From contig NZ_AUHU01000013.1 of assembly GCF_000423345.1 (NCBI RefSeq), positions 1 through 64,000 of the forward strand: a stretch of 64,000 nt of DNA, given 5' to 3'. The translations under genes were made by a program, and so were the position numbers. Origin of the DNA: Marinimicrobium agarilyticum DSM 16975. GTDB lineage: Bacteria; Pseudomonadota; Gammaproteobacteria; Pseudomonadales; Cellvibrionaceae. This document shows, piece by piece, positions 36,138 through 45,520 of this stretch; positions within the stretch are counted from its first letter, which is position 1, and each line of letters begins with the position of its first letter. The notes under the pieces are model-generated. The model did not search any database. It worked only from the letters and a program-made list of their open reading frames with translations, and was not told the DNA's origin.

Positions 36138-37751
36138 ATGAACAAGCTATTCACTCTGTCTCTGACCTCGGCACAGGCTCTGGCCTTCGCTGGCTGTACC
36201 GGCACGAGCGGTGACACCCAGAAAAGCTCAGCCCAAGCGTCAGCCTCCAGTCAAGCCAACGCGCCCTACGCGGAACGTTATCGTCCACAATTCCATTTCA
36301 CCCCACGTGAAAACTGGATGAACGATCCCAATGGGCTGGTATACCACAACGGCGAATATCACCTCTTCTACCAATACAACCCTCACGGCAATAAGTGGGG
36401 CCATATGAGCTGGGGACACGCCATCAGCAAGGACCTGGTGCACTGGGAGGAGCTGGACGTCGCTCTGCCTGAGGATCAGAATTACATGATTTTTTCGGGC
36501 AGTGCGGTCGTGGATCACTACAACACGTCGGGTTTTGGAACCAAAGACAATCCGCCGATGGTGGCCATTTATACCGGTCACAAACAGCAGCCCGCCAAGG
36601 GGCAAAACCAGCAACTGGCGTACAGTCTCGACGATGGCCGCTCCTGGACCAAGTATCAAGACAACCCGGTTCTCGATGAGAATATGGAGAACTTTCGCGA
36701 CCCTAAGGTGTTCTGGCATGAGCCCACCGAACGCTGGATTATGGTGGTCGCCCTCTCCACGGATTACAAAATCGCATTCTACAGCTCACCCAATCTGAAA
36801 GACTGGACCTTTCTCAGCCACTTTGAATCCCCCGCCTCGGAGCTGGGAATCTGGGAGTGCCCGGACCTTTACGCTCTGCCGGTCGACGGCGACGAGAACA
36901 AAACCAAGTGGGTGCTGGAGATAGACCTGGGCGCAGGTGAAGAGGGCTCTGTTGCCGGCGGCTCCGGTGGCCTGTATTTCGTGGGGGAGTTTGACGGCAA
37001 ACGCTTTACCGCGGACGAGAGCACACTGCCCGAACACGCCGAGGGACCGCACCAGTGGGTGGATTACGGCAAGGACTTTTACGCCGCCGTCTCCTGGTCC
37101 GACATTCCCGAGGAGGATGGCCGACGCATTTGGGTAGGCTGGATGAATAACTGGCAGTACGCTCAGGAATTGCCCACGACGCCCTGGCGCAGCTCCCAGA
37201 GCATTCCCCGCAGCCTTGAGCTCGCCAGTTACAATGGCGGCCTGACGATGACGCAGGAGCCGGTCAAAGAGCTACAAATGCTGCGTAAGGACCAGAGAGA
37301 GGTCAGCAACCTAACGTTAACCAATGAAACCCGCTCTTTGGAGGACTGGGGTGTCCATGGTAAAGCGCTGGAGATGACTGTGCGTTTTGAGCCGGGCACC
37401 GCGGATACCGTCGGGCTCAATGTCCGTACGGGCAACAGCGAGAAAACCGTTATCCGCTACAATGTGAACGATCAGACCCTGGCACTGGATCGAACCCAGT
37501 CGGGCGAGGTGGACTTTCATCCGGAATTCCCCGGCGTGCATGTCGCGCCAATGCCGCTGGAAGGCGGGAAGGTTGAGCTGCACTTGTTTATAGACTGGTC
37601 TTCGGTGGAAGTGTTTGGCAACGATGGCGCGGTGGTCATCAGTGACAAAATTTTTCCCGAACCGAGCAGCCAGGGCGTAGAAGTATTCGCTGAAGGCGGC
37701 ACGGCGACGGTGGAACAGCTGAACGCCTGGCCGCTGAAGTCTATTTGGTGA
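36138..37751 (+). CDS. GH32 exo-fructanase-type lipoprotein (canonical catalytic triad)
   Basis: This 537-residue glycoside hydrolase family 32 enzyme has the nucleophile motif WMNDPNG (60-66, Asp63), transition-state RDP (187-189, Asp188) and acid/base ECP (240-242, Glu240), then the C-terminal beta-sandwich (from about 390). It is likely to release fructose from inulin, levan or sucrose. A signal with a lipobox-like FAGC (Cys20) and a Ser/Ala linker suggest surface or periplasmic anchoring. The ATG at 36138, with AAAGAGG upstream, is preferred; an open frame running back to 35991 overlaps the porter gene. Unlike the 21-kb GH32 it has no LamG domain. Confidence 0.94.
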   Translation: MNKLFTLSLTSAQALAFAGCTGTSGDTQKSSAQASASSQANAPYAERYRPQFHFTPRENWMNDPNGLVYHNGEYHLFYQYNPHGNKWGHMSWGHAISKDLVHWEELDVALPEDQNYMIFSGSAVVDHYNTSGFGTKDNPPMVAIYTGHKQQPAKGQNQQLAYSLDDGRSWTKYQDNPVLDENMENFRDPKVFWHEPTERWIMVVALSTDYKIAFYSSPNLKDWTFLSHFESPASELGIWECPDLYALPVDGDENKTKWVLEIDLGAGEEGSVAGGSGGLYFVGEFDGKRFTADESTLPEHAEGPHQWVDYGKDFYAAVSWSDIPEEDGRRIWVGWMNNWQYAQELPTTPWRSSQSIPRSLELASYNGGLTMTQEPVKELQMLRKDQREVSNLTLTNETRSLEDWGVHGKALEMTVRFEPGTADTVGLNVRTGNSEKTVIRYNVNDQTLALDRTQSGEVDFHPEFPGVHVAPMPLEGGKVELHLFIDWSSVEVFGNDGAVVISDKIFPEPSSQGVEVFAEGGTATVEQLNAWPLKSIW

Positions 37752-37802
37752 AGGCCGTGACGGGGCCGGGGTACCCCACCCCGTCACCCGTGTAAAGTTC
37801 AC

Positions 37803-37840
37803 AAAAAAGCCCCGGCAAGGTCAGTGCCGGGGCTTTTTTT
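37803..37840. terminator. Bidirectional terminator between GH32 and the ROK regulator
   Basis: A run of six A, GCCCCGGC (37809-37816), loop, GCCGGGGC (37826-37833) and seven T form a symmetric terminator serving both convergent genes. Confidence 0.93.
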
Positions 37841-37874
37841 ATGTCGGCGACAACACGTGCAGACGGTACTGAAC

Positions 37875-39095
37875 TCAGATAATGCGACGCTCCGGCACAC
37901 TGCCTTTCAAGAGAACCGTTTTGTCAGCACCGAAAGAAGAATAAAACGGGAGTATCCCACCACCCACGGCAATGGCATCCGGGCCGAGTTGACCGGGCAG
38001 CACCGAGGGAACAAAAATATCTTTAGCAGCCACCGAGGCCAACCGACGTTCCACCATCGCCACAAGCTCATCAATGATAAAACGCGGAAGGTTGGCATCA
38101 ATCACAATAGCTTTCAGATCCAGCACGCTGATCACGGATAAAAAGGCGAAAACCAAAGCATCCGCACAATCGTCCATCCACTCCTGAATATAGCCTCGAG
38201 CCTCATCAATATGCTCAGGCAACTCACCGATGTGACTGATCTTAATACCATTCTGATTCAGGTACCGGCGCAACGTCAGCAACGAGGCGCGCTGGGTCAG
38301 CATATCAAAGCCAAGCTTGGTGGCCTTGTGACCGAACCGCTCTGAGTGCGGCACCGGCATGGAGGCGAGTTCGGCGGCATTGCCATGCACTCCCGGCTCC
38401 AGATTGCCGTGGAGGATCAACCCACCGCCAATAAACGCGCCGATATTGACGTAAAGGAAATCAGAGATATCCCGCCCGACCCCCAACTGCAGCTCGGCGA
38501 TGGCCGCCGCCGCACCGTCATTTTCAAAGTACACTGGCAAATCGACACGCTCGGCCACTTCCTCGCTCAGATTGATATTTCGCCAGCGCTCAGACAGCTC
38601 CGAGGCCATTTCCAGTTCGCTGGGCCAGGCACCGAGGAACCAGGGCATGGCGACGCCCACACCGCGCAGGCGCTTCCGCGCGGACTTATCCAGTTGTGCG
38701 CGCAACTCAGGCAACAGTTCGTCGATCTGAGAAAGAATATAGTCAGGATCGGGCTGATCGAATTCACGGCGAAACTGTGTCATGACCTTGCCACTGAAAT
38801 CCAGCAGCAGCAGCTCCAGGTCGCGCCGACCGATTTTTATCCCGATGGAATAAGCCCCGGCGGGATTAATGGCGTACAGGGTAGACGGCTGGCCAAGACC
38901 GCCAAGACGCCGCCCTTCCCGGACCACAAGCCCCGACTGCTCCAGGTCATCGACAATGCGGGTCACCGCTTGGGGGGTAAGGTTCGTGGCCCGCGCCAAG
39001 TCAGATTTGGAGGCGGTCCGGTATTTTCGCAAATGGGTGAGCATGACGCGCTCATTGTAGCGGCGAAGGCCGCTGGAGTTACTGCCCTGGCTCAT
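37875..39095 (-). CDS. ROK-family transcriptional regulator
   Basis: This 406-residue repressor-type ROK protein has an N-terminal winged helix (about residues 10-75; LRKYRTASKSDLARATNLTPQAVTRIVDDLEQSGLVVREGRRLGGLGQP) and a ROK sugar-binding domain (about 85-400) with GVGVAMPWF and FENDGAAAAIAE. The typical ROK zinc Cys cluster is not obvious. The gene is convergent with the GH32 gene. It should sense fructose or a fructooligosaccharide and control the susCD, kinase and GH32 genes, which is inference from position. The ATG at 39095 has GGAG upstream; the in-frame TTG at 39110 is less likely. Confidence 0.9.
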   Translation of the reverse strand: MSQGSNSSGLRRYNERVMLTHLRKYRTASKSDLARATNLTPQAVTRIVDDLEQSGLVVREGRRLGGLGQPSTLYAINPAGAYSIGIKIGRRDLELLLLDFSGKVMTQFRREFDQPDPDYILSQIDELLPELRAQLDKSARKRLRGVGVAMPWFLGAWPSELEMASELSERWRNINLSEEVAERVDLPVYFENDGAAAAIAELQLGVGRDISDFLYVNIGAFIGGGLILHGNLEPGVHGNAAELASMPVPHSERFGHKATKLGFDMLTQRASLLTLRRYLNQNGIKISHIGELPEHIDEARGYIQEWMDDCADALVFAFLSVISVLDLKAIVIDANLPRFIIDELVAMVERRLASVAAKDIFVPSVLPGQLGPDAIAVGGGILPFYSSFGADKTVLLKGSVPERRII

Positions 39096-39311
39096 TGTTC
39101 TGGACTCCAAGTCTCTTTTCCCAAGCCGCTAACGGCCTTTTTCACAGACCGTGAACAGGCTGCGAACGGCATCGCCAGCCGCTGGACTGTGCGGAACAAC
39201 GTCCGGCCGACAAAGTAACCGCAGTTTAACAAAGAGTCAGGCCAGTATACCAGCGCCTTGTCGTCCCTGGCCCGAAACCCTAGCAGCCTGTTACATTAAT
39301 TCGCCAACGCA

Positions 39312-39848
39312 TTACTCGAGCCAGACCGGGTAATAATCGTACTCACAGTAGTTGGAATCGATATCGCACACCTCCAGCACGGCATAGGACTTTTCCGGAA
39401 GCTCGTCAATCAACGGGCTGATATCGGTGACGTAATCGTCCAGGCCGCAGGCCATGGTTAAATCGGAGTAGTACTGACAGATCCGGATGGCGTCCTGGTC
39501 ACAGGGCAGACCCGCCCCACAGATTTCGGTGTACACGGGAATGCTGTCAACGACCGATGGGCGGTCATTCATCCGGAAACTCACCTGGTAGTCTTCCAGG
39601 CTGTTGACCTGCCAATCGATCTCGAAAATACCGGCGTCGTAGTAAGGGTCCAGGGTCAGCGGGGTCTCGTAGTCCACCGCAGTATCGATGCCGTAGCTGT
39701 CAATCAGGTGGTAGGCTTTCAGGTAGGGTACGAAGTCGCTCCCGTCGTGGTGGTGCTCCGACTCGTGTTTGACATAGACGCGGCTCTCATCACACCCCGC
39801 CAACACTACCATTACCGCCAACAGTGCTATTGTCATTGTCGCTTTCAT
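39312..39848 (-). CDS. Cys-containing lipoprotein of unknown function
   Basis: This 178-residue protein has lipobox VLAGC (about Cys19) and a GGAGGT ribosome binding site before the ATG at 39848. The mature part begins with a His-rich patch (KHESEHHHDGSDF) and is acidic and Tyr-rich, with several Cys (in EICGAGLPCDQDAIRICQYY and CDIDSNYCEYDYY) that may form disulfides. The His patch could bind metal. I recognise no family. It stands alone between the ROK regulator and a TSUP permease. Confidence 0.75.
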   Translation of the reverse strand: MKATMTIALLAVMVVLAGCDESRVYVKHESEHHHDGSDFVPYLKAYHLIDSYGIDTAVDYETPLTLDPYYDAGIFEIDWQVNSLEDYQVSFRMNDRPSVVDSIPVYTEICGAGLPCDQDAIRICQYYSDLTMACGLDDYVTDISPLIDELPEKSYAVLEVCDIDSNYCEYDYYPVWLE

Positions 39849-39934
39849 GGGCCACCTCCGGTTTTTGTCTGAGCCTGGGGCCAGACTACGCCCGGAGAAG
39901 TGAATCAAAGCTGAACGACAATGCAGGAGCCCCG

Positions 39935-40699
39935 CTACGCCAAGATGCCGGCAATGCCCTCAATCAACAACTTCACCCCGGCCACAGCCAGCAAACCATA
40001 GCAGGTCCAGTAGAACCACCGGTCCGACACCCGCTTATGCAGGTAAACACCGAGCATCACCCCCAAGGGGGCAAAGGGCAACAGGACCAGTGCAGTGGTA
40101 AAGTTACCGAGGTTCAACTGGCCGAAGTACGCGTAAGGCACCAGCTTGGTGTAATTGACCACGCTGAAGAACAGCACGGTGGTGCCGACAAACACGGTTT
40201 TGGGAAGATGCTGTGGCAGCAGATAAATGGCGATGGGCGGCCCGCCAGCGTGGGCGATGTAGCTGACGTAGCCGGACACCCCACTCCAGAAGCCCCCGCG
40301 CCAGTGGCTGGGACGCTGGGCCTGAAGCCGCTGCAGCAGATACTTGCCCCACAGGTAATGGCCCACAAAGTACAGTGCCATCACACCGATCATCAGGCGG
40401 ATCATGTCGACACTCATGTACTGAAAGGTCAGGGCACCTCCGAGCAGACCGAGCATGGCCCAGGGAAACATGATCCGAAGGTTGGCCTTGTCCCACTGGC
40501 CGCGAAAACTCCAGAGGCTGACCAGATCCATGGCGCACAGAATGGGCAGCAGCACGGCAGCGGCCACACGCGGGTCCACCATCAGGGACAGCGCCGGCAC
40601 CGCCAGTGTGCCCAGGCCACCACCAAACCCGCCCTTGGACAGGCCGACCAACAACACCACCGGAATGGCCAGTGCGTAGAACTCCCAGCCTGCAATCAT
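39935..40699 (-). CDS. TSUP (TauE/SafE) family permease
   Basis: This 254-residue membrane protein has about eight spans and the TauE/SafE repeated motifs: LVGLSKGGFGGGLGTLAVPALS near the N-terminus and SGYVSYIAHAGGPPIAIYLLPQ in the middle. Members export or import sulfonates, sulfite and other organic anions; the substrate cannot be told. No neighbour gives a clue. Confidence 0.9.
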   Translation of the reverse strand: MIAGWEFYALAIPVVLLVGLSKGGFGGGLGTLAVPALSLMVDPRVAAAVLLPILCAMDLVSLWSFRGQWDKANLRIMFPWAMLGLLGGALTFQYMSVDMIRLMIGVMALYFVGHYLWGKYLLQRLQAQRPSHWRGGFWSGVSGYVSYIAHAGGPPIAIYLLPQHLPKTVFVGTTVLFFSVVNYTKLVPYAYFGQLNLGNFTTALVLLPFAPLGVMLGVYLHKRVSDRWFYWTCYGLLAVAGVKLLIEGIAGILA

Positions 40700-40742
40700 G
40701 CGCCGCCTTCTCCGTAAAAAGCGGCTATTGTATCAGCCTCGC

Positions 40743-40967
40743 CTATCCCTTTTTCGGGTCTCCCCGGGAGCCACCGGGGCCTTCCCTTTCCATGCGCTCC
40801 AGCTCCTTGCGGTAGGCTTCCAGGTCCTCCCAGTCATACGGCGTGCCGGCATTGAGGTGGTCCGGGTGCTTGGCGCGCTCCTTGGCATGGGACTGCAGGG
40901 AATGTTCTTCTTTTTTGTGCTCTTCCTGCTCCCGTTCATACTTTTTCAGAAAATCCGATGCTTTCAT
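40743..40967 (-). CDS. Small charged hypothetical protein
   Basis: This 74-residue, highly charged, probably helical protein begins MKASDFLKKYEREQEEHKKEEHS and carries PYDWEDLEAYRKELERMERE. It has no signal or membrane span. Its charge pattern suggests a coiled coil. Function unknown. It is 43 bases downstream of the TSUP gene start in the same direction, so the two may share a transcript. Confidence 0.6.
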   Translation of the reverse strand: MKASDFLKKYEREQEEHKKEEHSLQSHAKERAKHPDHLNAGTPYDWEDLEAYRKELERMEREGPGGSRGDPKKG

Positions 40968-41082
40968 ATCGACGCTCCGCTAACCAAAATAGTCACTTTT
41001 TCCGCTATCATGACCCTATCCCATTAAAGTCACTGGTACGACCCGTACGTTCAAAACGGCATTGATCCAAGGAGCCGATGTT

Positions 41083-41640
41083 ATGCAATTGTTTGGCAGC
41101 TACACCTCACCCTATGTTCGCCATTGCCGAATCGCCCTCGCGGAAACCGGCCTGCGATGCGAGTTTGTCGAAAGCGACGCCCGCACCAGTGCGGAGCGCT
41201 CTCCGAGCCAGAAGCTTCCCTTCCTTCAGGATGGCGAGCTGCTCCTGACCGACTCCTGCTCCATTCTGCGCTACATTCGGGAGAAGGCCAAACAGCCCTT
41301 TTTCCCAAGCCTGCGGGATTACGATGATTTTTGTCTGGCCAACACGCTGATGGATTCCGCCGTCAACCTGTTCATGCTGGAGAAGGACGGCGTCACGCCC
41401 GAGCAGAGCCCTTACCTTGAGCGTCAGCAGCGGCGCATCGACACCTGCCTGGACGCCCTGTCCCAACGGGCGCTGGCGCAAAGTGCACCCTACAGCGATT
41501 TCGAGCTGCGCCTGGGCTGCATTCTGGGCTGGGCGCTGTTTCGCAACCGCTTCTCTTTCAGCCAGTATCCAATGCTTACGGAGTTTCACGAGAGTCTGGA
41601 TCAGTACGAGCCGTTCGCACAGACAGCGCCTTCGTCCTAG
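41083..41640 (+). CDS. Glutathione S-transferase-like protein
   Basis: This 185-residue protein starts with a thioredoxin-fold GST domain, MQLFGSYTSPYVRHCRIALAETGL, with the KLPFLQDGELLLTDSCSILRYI glutathione-binding segment (about residues 45-67), then an all-helical C-terminal domain. It is slightly shorter than usual. Pro at SPYVRHC replaces the second Cys of glutaredoxin-like sites. The ATG at 41083 has AAGGAG upstream; the in-frame TTG at 41062 is less likely. The substrate is unknown. Confidence 0.85.
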   Translation: MQLFGSYTSPYVRHCRIALAETGLRCEFVESDARTSAERSPSQKLPFLQDGELLLTDSCSILRYIREKAKQPFFPSLRDYDDFCLANTLMDSAVNLFMLEKDGVTPEQSPYLERQQRRIDTCLDALSQRALAQSAPYSDFELRLGCILGWALFRNRFSFSQYPMLTEFHESLDQYEPFAQTAPSS

Positions 41641-41721
41641 GCCCGTTTTAAGCGGTCTCGGAGGGGGGCTACCCAAAACAAGTTGCGTTTTAGCGGGGTT
41701 AGGCGCCAAAATAGCCAGACC

Positions 41722-42480
41722 ATGAACACCTTTTACAGCAAAACTCATCGTCAGAAGACTTGGCGGCACCCCCCATCGAGACCTGCACTGGCGGTGTTTG
41801 CTGCTTTGCTGTTCTCTGCCGCCATCGCTGCCGAACCCCGCCCCAAGATAGTATTTTCGTGCTGGCTCCCCCCCACTGTGCCGCTTCACGAACGCTTGAC
41901 GACATTGTACGCCGAGGCTTTTGACGCACTCGGGTACGATTTCCAGATGCACTACCGCCCAAACCAGCGGTCTCTGATGGAAGCACGCGCCGGTGTAACA
42001 GATGGAGAGTGCGCCCGAACTGACACCTATGACCAAGACAACGCCTCCGCTCCCCTGGTCCGGGTAGATGCTCAGATTGCCAGCACTTCTCTGGAGGCCT
42101 GGAGCAGCGACCCCGACCTGAAAGTCGTCAGCCTGAACAGGCTGGTAGAGCATGACTACCGCATCGGTTACGTCCGGGGCCATGTGGCTGTGAGTGCCCT
42201 GATGGAACGCTACCCGACCCTGCGCCTAACTCCCATCACAGGAACAGAGCACGGCCTGAAAATGCTGAGCGCTGGCCGTCTGGACCTGTTCATCGGCACC
42301 TCAATATCAACCCGGCAGGAAATGGCAGCACTGCAACTGCCCACTACTTTGTATTCTGCGGGGCATCTTATGGTGCTTAGAGGCCACCCCTATCTAAATG
42401 AGAAGCACGAGGCTCTAGCGAAACGCTTGGCTGAAGAGCTGAAAAAGCGTTTGCCTGAAGGAGGCTGGCGGTTCGAGTGA
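41722..42480 (+). CDS. Periplasmic substrate-binding-like protein (SBP family 3 type)
   Basis: This 252-residue exported protein has a signal peptide ending near AAIAA (about residue 37). The fold pattern is that of family 3 solute-binding proteins: AYRPN-like entry loop, DGECARTDTY, YRIGYVRGHVA and GRLDLFIGTS. No ABC permease genes are nearby. Such lone proteins are frequent in Pseudomonas-like genomes and may act as sensors or scavengers. The ATG at 41722 is chosen because it gives a proper signal peptide. The ligand is unknown. Confidence 0.75.
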   Translation: MNTFYSKTHRQKTWRHPPSRPALAVFAALLFSAAIAAEPRPKIVFSCWLPPTVPLHERLTTLYAEAFDALGYDFQMHYRPNQRSLMEARAGVTDGECARTDTYDQDNASAPLVRVDAQIASTSLEAWSSDPDLKVVSLNRLVEHDYRIGYVRGHVAVSALMERYPTLRLTPITGTEHGLKMLSAGRLDLFIGTSISTRQEMAALQLPTTLYSAGHLMVLRGHPYLNEKHEALAKRLAEELKKRLPEGGWRFE

Positions 42481-42534
42481 AGCCAGCCCCCAACAGAGTT
42501 CACGGCGGATCGTTTTTCCGCTGGCGGGAAGGGG

Positions 42535-43908
42535 TTATCGCCAATCGAGGTGTCCATCTACCCGATTGCCGTTGATCCGGACATTGTCAAACACCAGGTT
42601 TTGCACGTTATCGAGCACGAAAAGGTTATCAGCTTTTTTGATGGTGATGTTGCGCAAGGTCACATCCTGTAACGGATAGCCTTCCGGAGCGTACACCTCC
42701 AGAACGCTACCGGTGGATTCCACGGTAATGTTCTCGAACACCAGATCCCGGTAAACCGTCGGATAGTTTCCTCCCAGCTCGCCCGGATAATTCAACTGGA
42801 ACCAGAACAGCTGGTCAAAGGATTCAATGGTCATGTTTCGAACACGGATGTGTTCCGCGATACCGCCCCGGTCGAGGTTGGCTTTAAACCGAATAGCCGC
42901 CTTACCACTACGGAGCACGTTATCGGTGAAATACACATGGCGGATGCCACCGGACATTTCACTGCCCAAAGCGATACCGTCTTCCCCGCCCATGTCGTTG
43001 TTTCGAACAACGACATATTCACTTGGCTTGCCGATGCGGCGCCCGTCATAATCGCGGCCGGATTTGACCACGACCGAGTCATCGCCGGTGCGGAAGGTAT
43101 TGTTTTCCACGATCACGTATCGGCTGGAATCCACATCGATACCATCATTGTTGGGAAACATACTGTCGACCGTCAAACCGCGCACGATGGCATGGTCGGT
43201 GTACACCAGGTGGTTGATCCAGAAGGGTGAGTTCTTGATGGTATAGTCTTCCAGCAACACGCGCTTGGCATCCACAATCTGAAGCATACTGGGGCGCAAG
43301 TAGTGGCCTTCACCGAACTGACGCTGCTCAACCGGTGACCCCTCGGCCCCCAGGGCGCGCAACGCGTCCATATCCGGGCGCTGCTTGTCGTACCAGGGGT
43401 GAAACTCACTGTCTTCGTTGCCGTCGAAAGTGCCTTTGCCAGTCACGGCGACATCTTCCACTTGGTGGGCGTAAATCAACGGTGAGTAGCCATACATTTC
43501 GGTGCCCTCCCACCGCGTGAAAACAGCCGGGAGATAGTCTTCCGCGTCTTCCCCGAAGAGCAACACCGCCCCTTCGCTGATGTGCAGATTAATTCGGCTT
43601 TTCAGGTGAATCGGCCCCTCGCTCAACCAGCGTCCCTCGGGGATGATGACCCGGCCACCGCCGTCGGCATGCGCCGTTTCAATGGCCTGCATAATGGCCG
43701 GCCGGGCGTCGCGCCCGCGCTTCGCACCAAAATCGGTGATGTTGTAGTCGCGCTCGGGAATGACCGGGCGTTGAACCGCCTGGACAATTTCAGAGGCTTT
43801 ATTCCAGTCGGTTTGAGTATTGCGATGCTCGGGTATCGACTGGGCACCGGCGAAGGACGATAAGAAACAGGCGGTCAGTAGAACACAAAGCCCTGAGTTG
43901 ATTTTCAT
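42535..43908 (-). CDS. GH28 polygalacturonase-like enzyme
   Basis: This 457-residue exported right-handed beta-helix protein has a signal peptide ending AGAQ. GH28 landmarks are visible in order: PNNDGIDVDSS (the N-x-D acid), TGDDSV (the catalytic Asp pair), ALGSEMSGG (in place of the G-H-G stretch) and RFKA (in place of RIK). The His-for-Ser change at the GHG site is common in exo-acting and rhamnogalacturonan-acting GH28 enzymes, so pectin or rhamnogalacturonan side is likely. It follows the GH105 gene in one operon. The ATG at 43908 has AGAAGG upstream. Confidence 0.88.
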   Translation of the reverse strand: MKINSGLCVLLTACFLSSFAGAQSIPEHRNTQTDWNKASEIVQAVQRPVIPERDYNITDFGAKRGRDARPAIMQAIETAHADGGGRVIIPEGRWLSEGPIHLKSRINLHISEGAVLLFGEDAEDYLPAVFTRWEGTEMYGYSPLIYAHQVEDVAVTGKGTFDGNEDSEFHPWYDKQRPDMDALRALGAEGSPVEQRQFGEGHYLRPSMLQIVDAKRVLLEDYTIKNSPFWINHLVYTDHAIVRGLTVDSMFPNNDGIDVDSSRYVIVENNTFRTGDDSVVVKSGRDYDGRRIGKPSEYVVVRNNDMGGEDGIALGSEMSGGIRHVYFTDNVLRSGKAAIRFKANLDRGGIAEHIRVRNMTIESFDQLFWFQLNYPGELGGNYPTVYRDLVFENITVESTGSVLEVYAPEGYPLQDVTLRNITIKKADNLFVLDNVQNLVFDNVRINGNRVDGHLDWR

Positions 43909-43992
43909 AGATACCTTCTCGTTATTTCTGGTTGTTTGCATTGACGGCACCCGCCGCGCTCTCACCCGCAGCGGGGCCTACAATTCTAGCCT

Positions 43993-45225
43993 TCAGCGTC
44001 CAAGCGCCAGAGCTGCCAGGATGAACGGCCCAACACCGTGGGGATCATCCACCCGAACGGCCTCTCCGATGTAGTACTCGAAGGTGCCGGGCCGATACGG
44101 CTCGTTGCCGAGACCGGCACTGCCGCAAATTTGCGTCAAGTGCACTTCTCCGGACGCTTCAACCTCCACCAGCTCCTTGATGAGGCCGTCAAATCCTTTC
44201 TCTGCAATCGCTCTGTAACGCTTGGGCAGATACCCTTCCTGCACACCTTTTGCCATCGCATAGACGAACATGGAAGAACCGGAAGCCTCCAGATAGTTTC
44301 CATAGCGGTCGCCCTGATCGGTGACCTGATACCACAGGCCCGACTCATGCTGGTGCGCCGCCAACGCCTCTGCCAGGCGGTTCAGGATATCCACCAGCGC
44401 CTGCCGGTCCGGATGGTCTTCGGGAAAGACCTCCAGTGTGTCCACCAATGCCATGGCATACCATCCCATAGCGCGAGACCAGAAATGGGGGGATAAACCA
44501 GTCTCGTTGTCCGCCCAGGTTTGCAGGGTACTCTCGTCCCAGGCGTGGTAGAGCAAGCCGGTTTCCGGGTCGCGGGTTTTTGACTCGATCAGGATAAATT
44601 GATGGGCAATGTCGGAAAAAGCCTCCTTGCCCTCGTCGAAGGTATGGGCATACTGGGCCCAGTAGGCGGCACCCATGTACAGACCGTCCAGCCACATTTG
44701 CCAGGGGTAGATGCGTTTGTGCCAAAAGCCACCGGAACGTGTGCGAGGTTGCCACTGGAGTTGGCGACGCAGGGTGTTCATGGCCGTCAAGTAGCGCTCG
44801 TCCCCGTACTTGTCGTACAAGAGGAACAGCAGCTTCCCGGCGTTAACATCATCTATATTGAAATCCCAGATCTCATAGTTTTTGATATGACCCTGATCAT
44901 CGATCAGCTGGTCTACGTATATCTTGCCGTACTCCAACAGCCGCTCATCACCGGTGCGCTCATACTCTTTTTGCATGGCGGACAGCGTAAGGCCATAGGT
45001 GTAGGCCCACTGAGGGGTGTCCAGCAACTTATAGTCGCGCATGGCCCAGGCTTCAGGGCTACGGTGAATAACGGACAGGGCCATTCGTTCGGACCATTTG
45101 CCCGTTTTGGGAAGGGCGACATCGGGTTCAGATTGGGCTTGAATGTGGGCGCTGTGCAGTAACACAACGATCATAAGGGCAATGGCCGCGCCAAAACCCC
45201 CGGCTCTCAGGTAGCGATTTAACAT
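43993..45225 (-). CDS. GH105 unsaturated rhamnogalacturonyl hydrolase
   Basis: This 410-residue exported (alpha/alpha)6 barrel protein resembles YteR/RhiN. It removes the unsaturated galacturonyl unit left by rhamnogalacturonan or pectate lyases. Motifs are YPWQMWLDGLYMGAAYWAQYA (with the catalytic Asp), SPHFWSRAMGWYAMALVD and EASGSSMFVYAMAKGV. The signal peptide precedes AQSEPDV. The ATG at 45225 has GGGAGA upstream. With the GH28 gene 84 bases downstream it forms a pectin-processing unit that lacks a lyase in this window. Confidence 0.92.
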   Translation of the reverse strand: MLNRYLRAGGFGAAIALMIVVLLHSAHIQAQSEPDVALPKTGKWSERMALSVIHRSPEAWAMRDYKLLDTPQWAYTYGLTLSAMQKEYERTGDERLLEYGKIYVDQLIDDQGHIKNYEIWDFNIDDVNAGKLLFLLYDKYGDERYLTAMNTLRRQLQWQPRTRSGGFWHKRIYPWQMWLDGLYMGAAYWAQYAHTFDEGKEAFSDIAHQFILIESKTRDPETGLLYHAWDESTLQTWADNETGLSPHFWSRAMGWYAMALVDTLEVFPEDHPDRQALVDILNRLAEALAAHQHESGLWYQVTDQGDRYGNYLEASGSSMFVYAMAKGVQEGYLPKRYRAIAEKGFDGLIKELVEVEASGEVHLTQICGSAGLGNEPYRPGTFEYYIGEAVRVDDPHGVGPFILAALALGR

Positions 45226-45520
45226 AGGATCTCCCATCGTCATTTTTTATTAATTCGACCCCCTAATGGGTGGCCGAGGCGGGCGAGCTGCCAACGCAGT
45301 GCGCGAAGAAGCCACCCTTTGCCAACAGCTGACAGGCAGTTGCTGGACTTATGCTTTTATTGACTCTCTCTCACGACAAAATGATTGAGCAATCCTCAGC
45401 GGTTTGCAAGTCAAAACCGACAAATTCTTCACTTCTGCGGTTATTTCCCCCAACGGGGGACCTTGAGTACAATCCAGGCGATGCCAACTCATTCTCGTTC
45501 GGTAACTGAGGCTCTTCACC

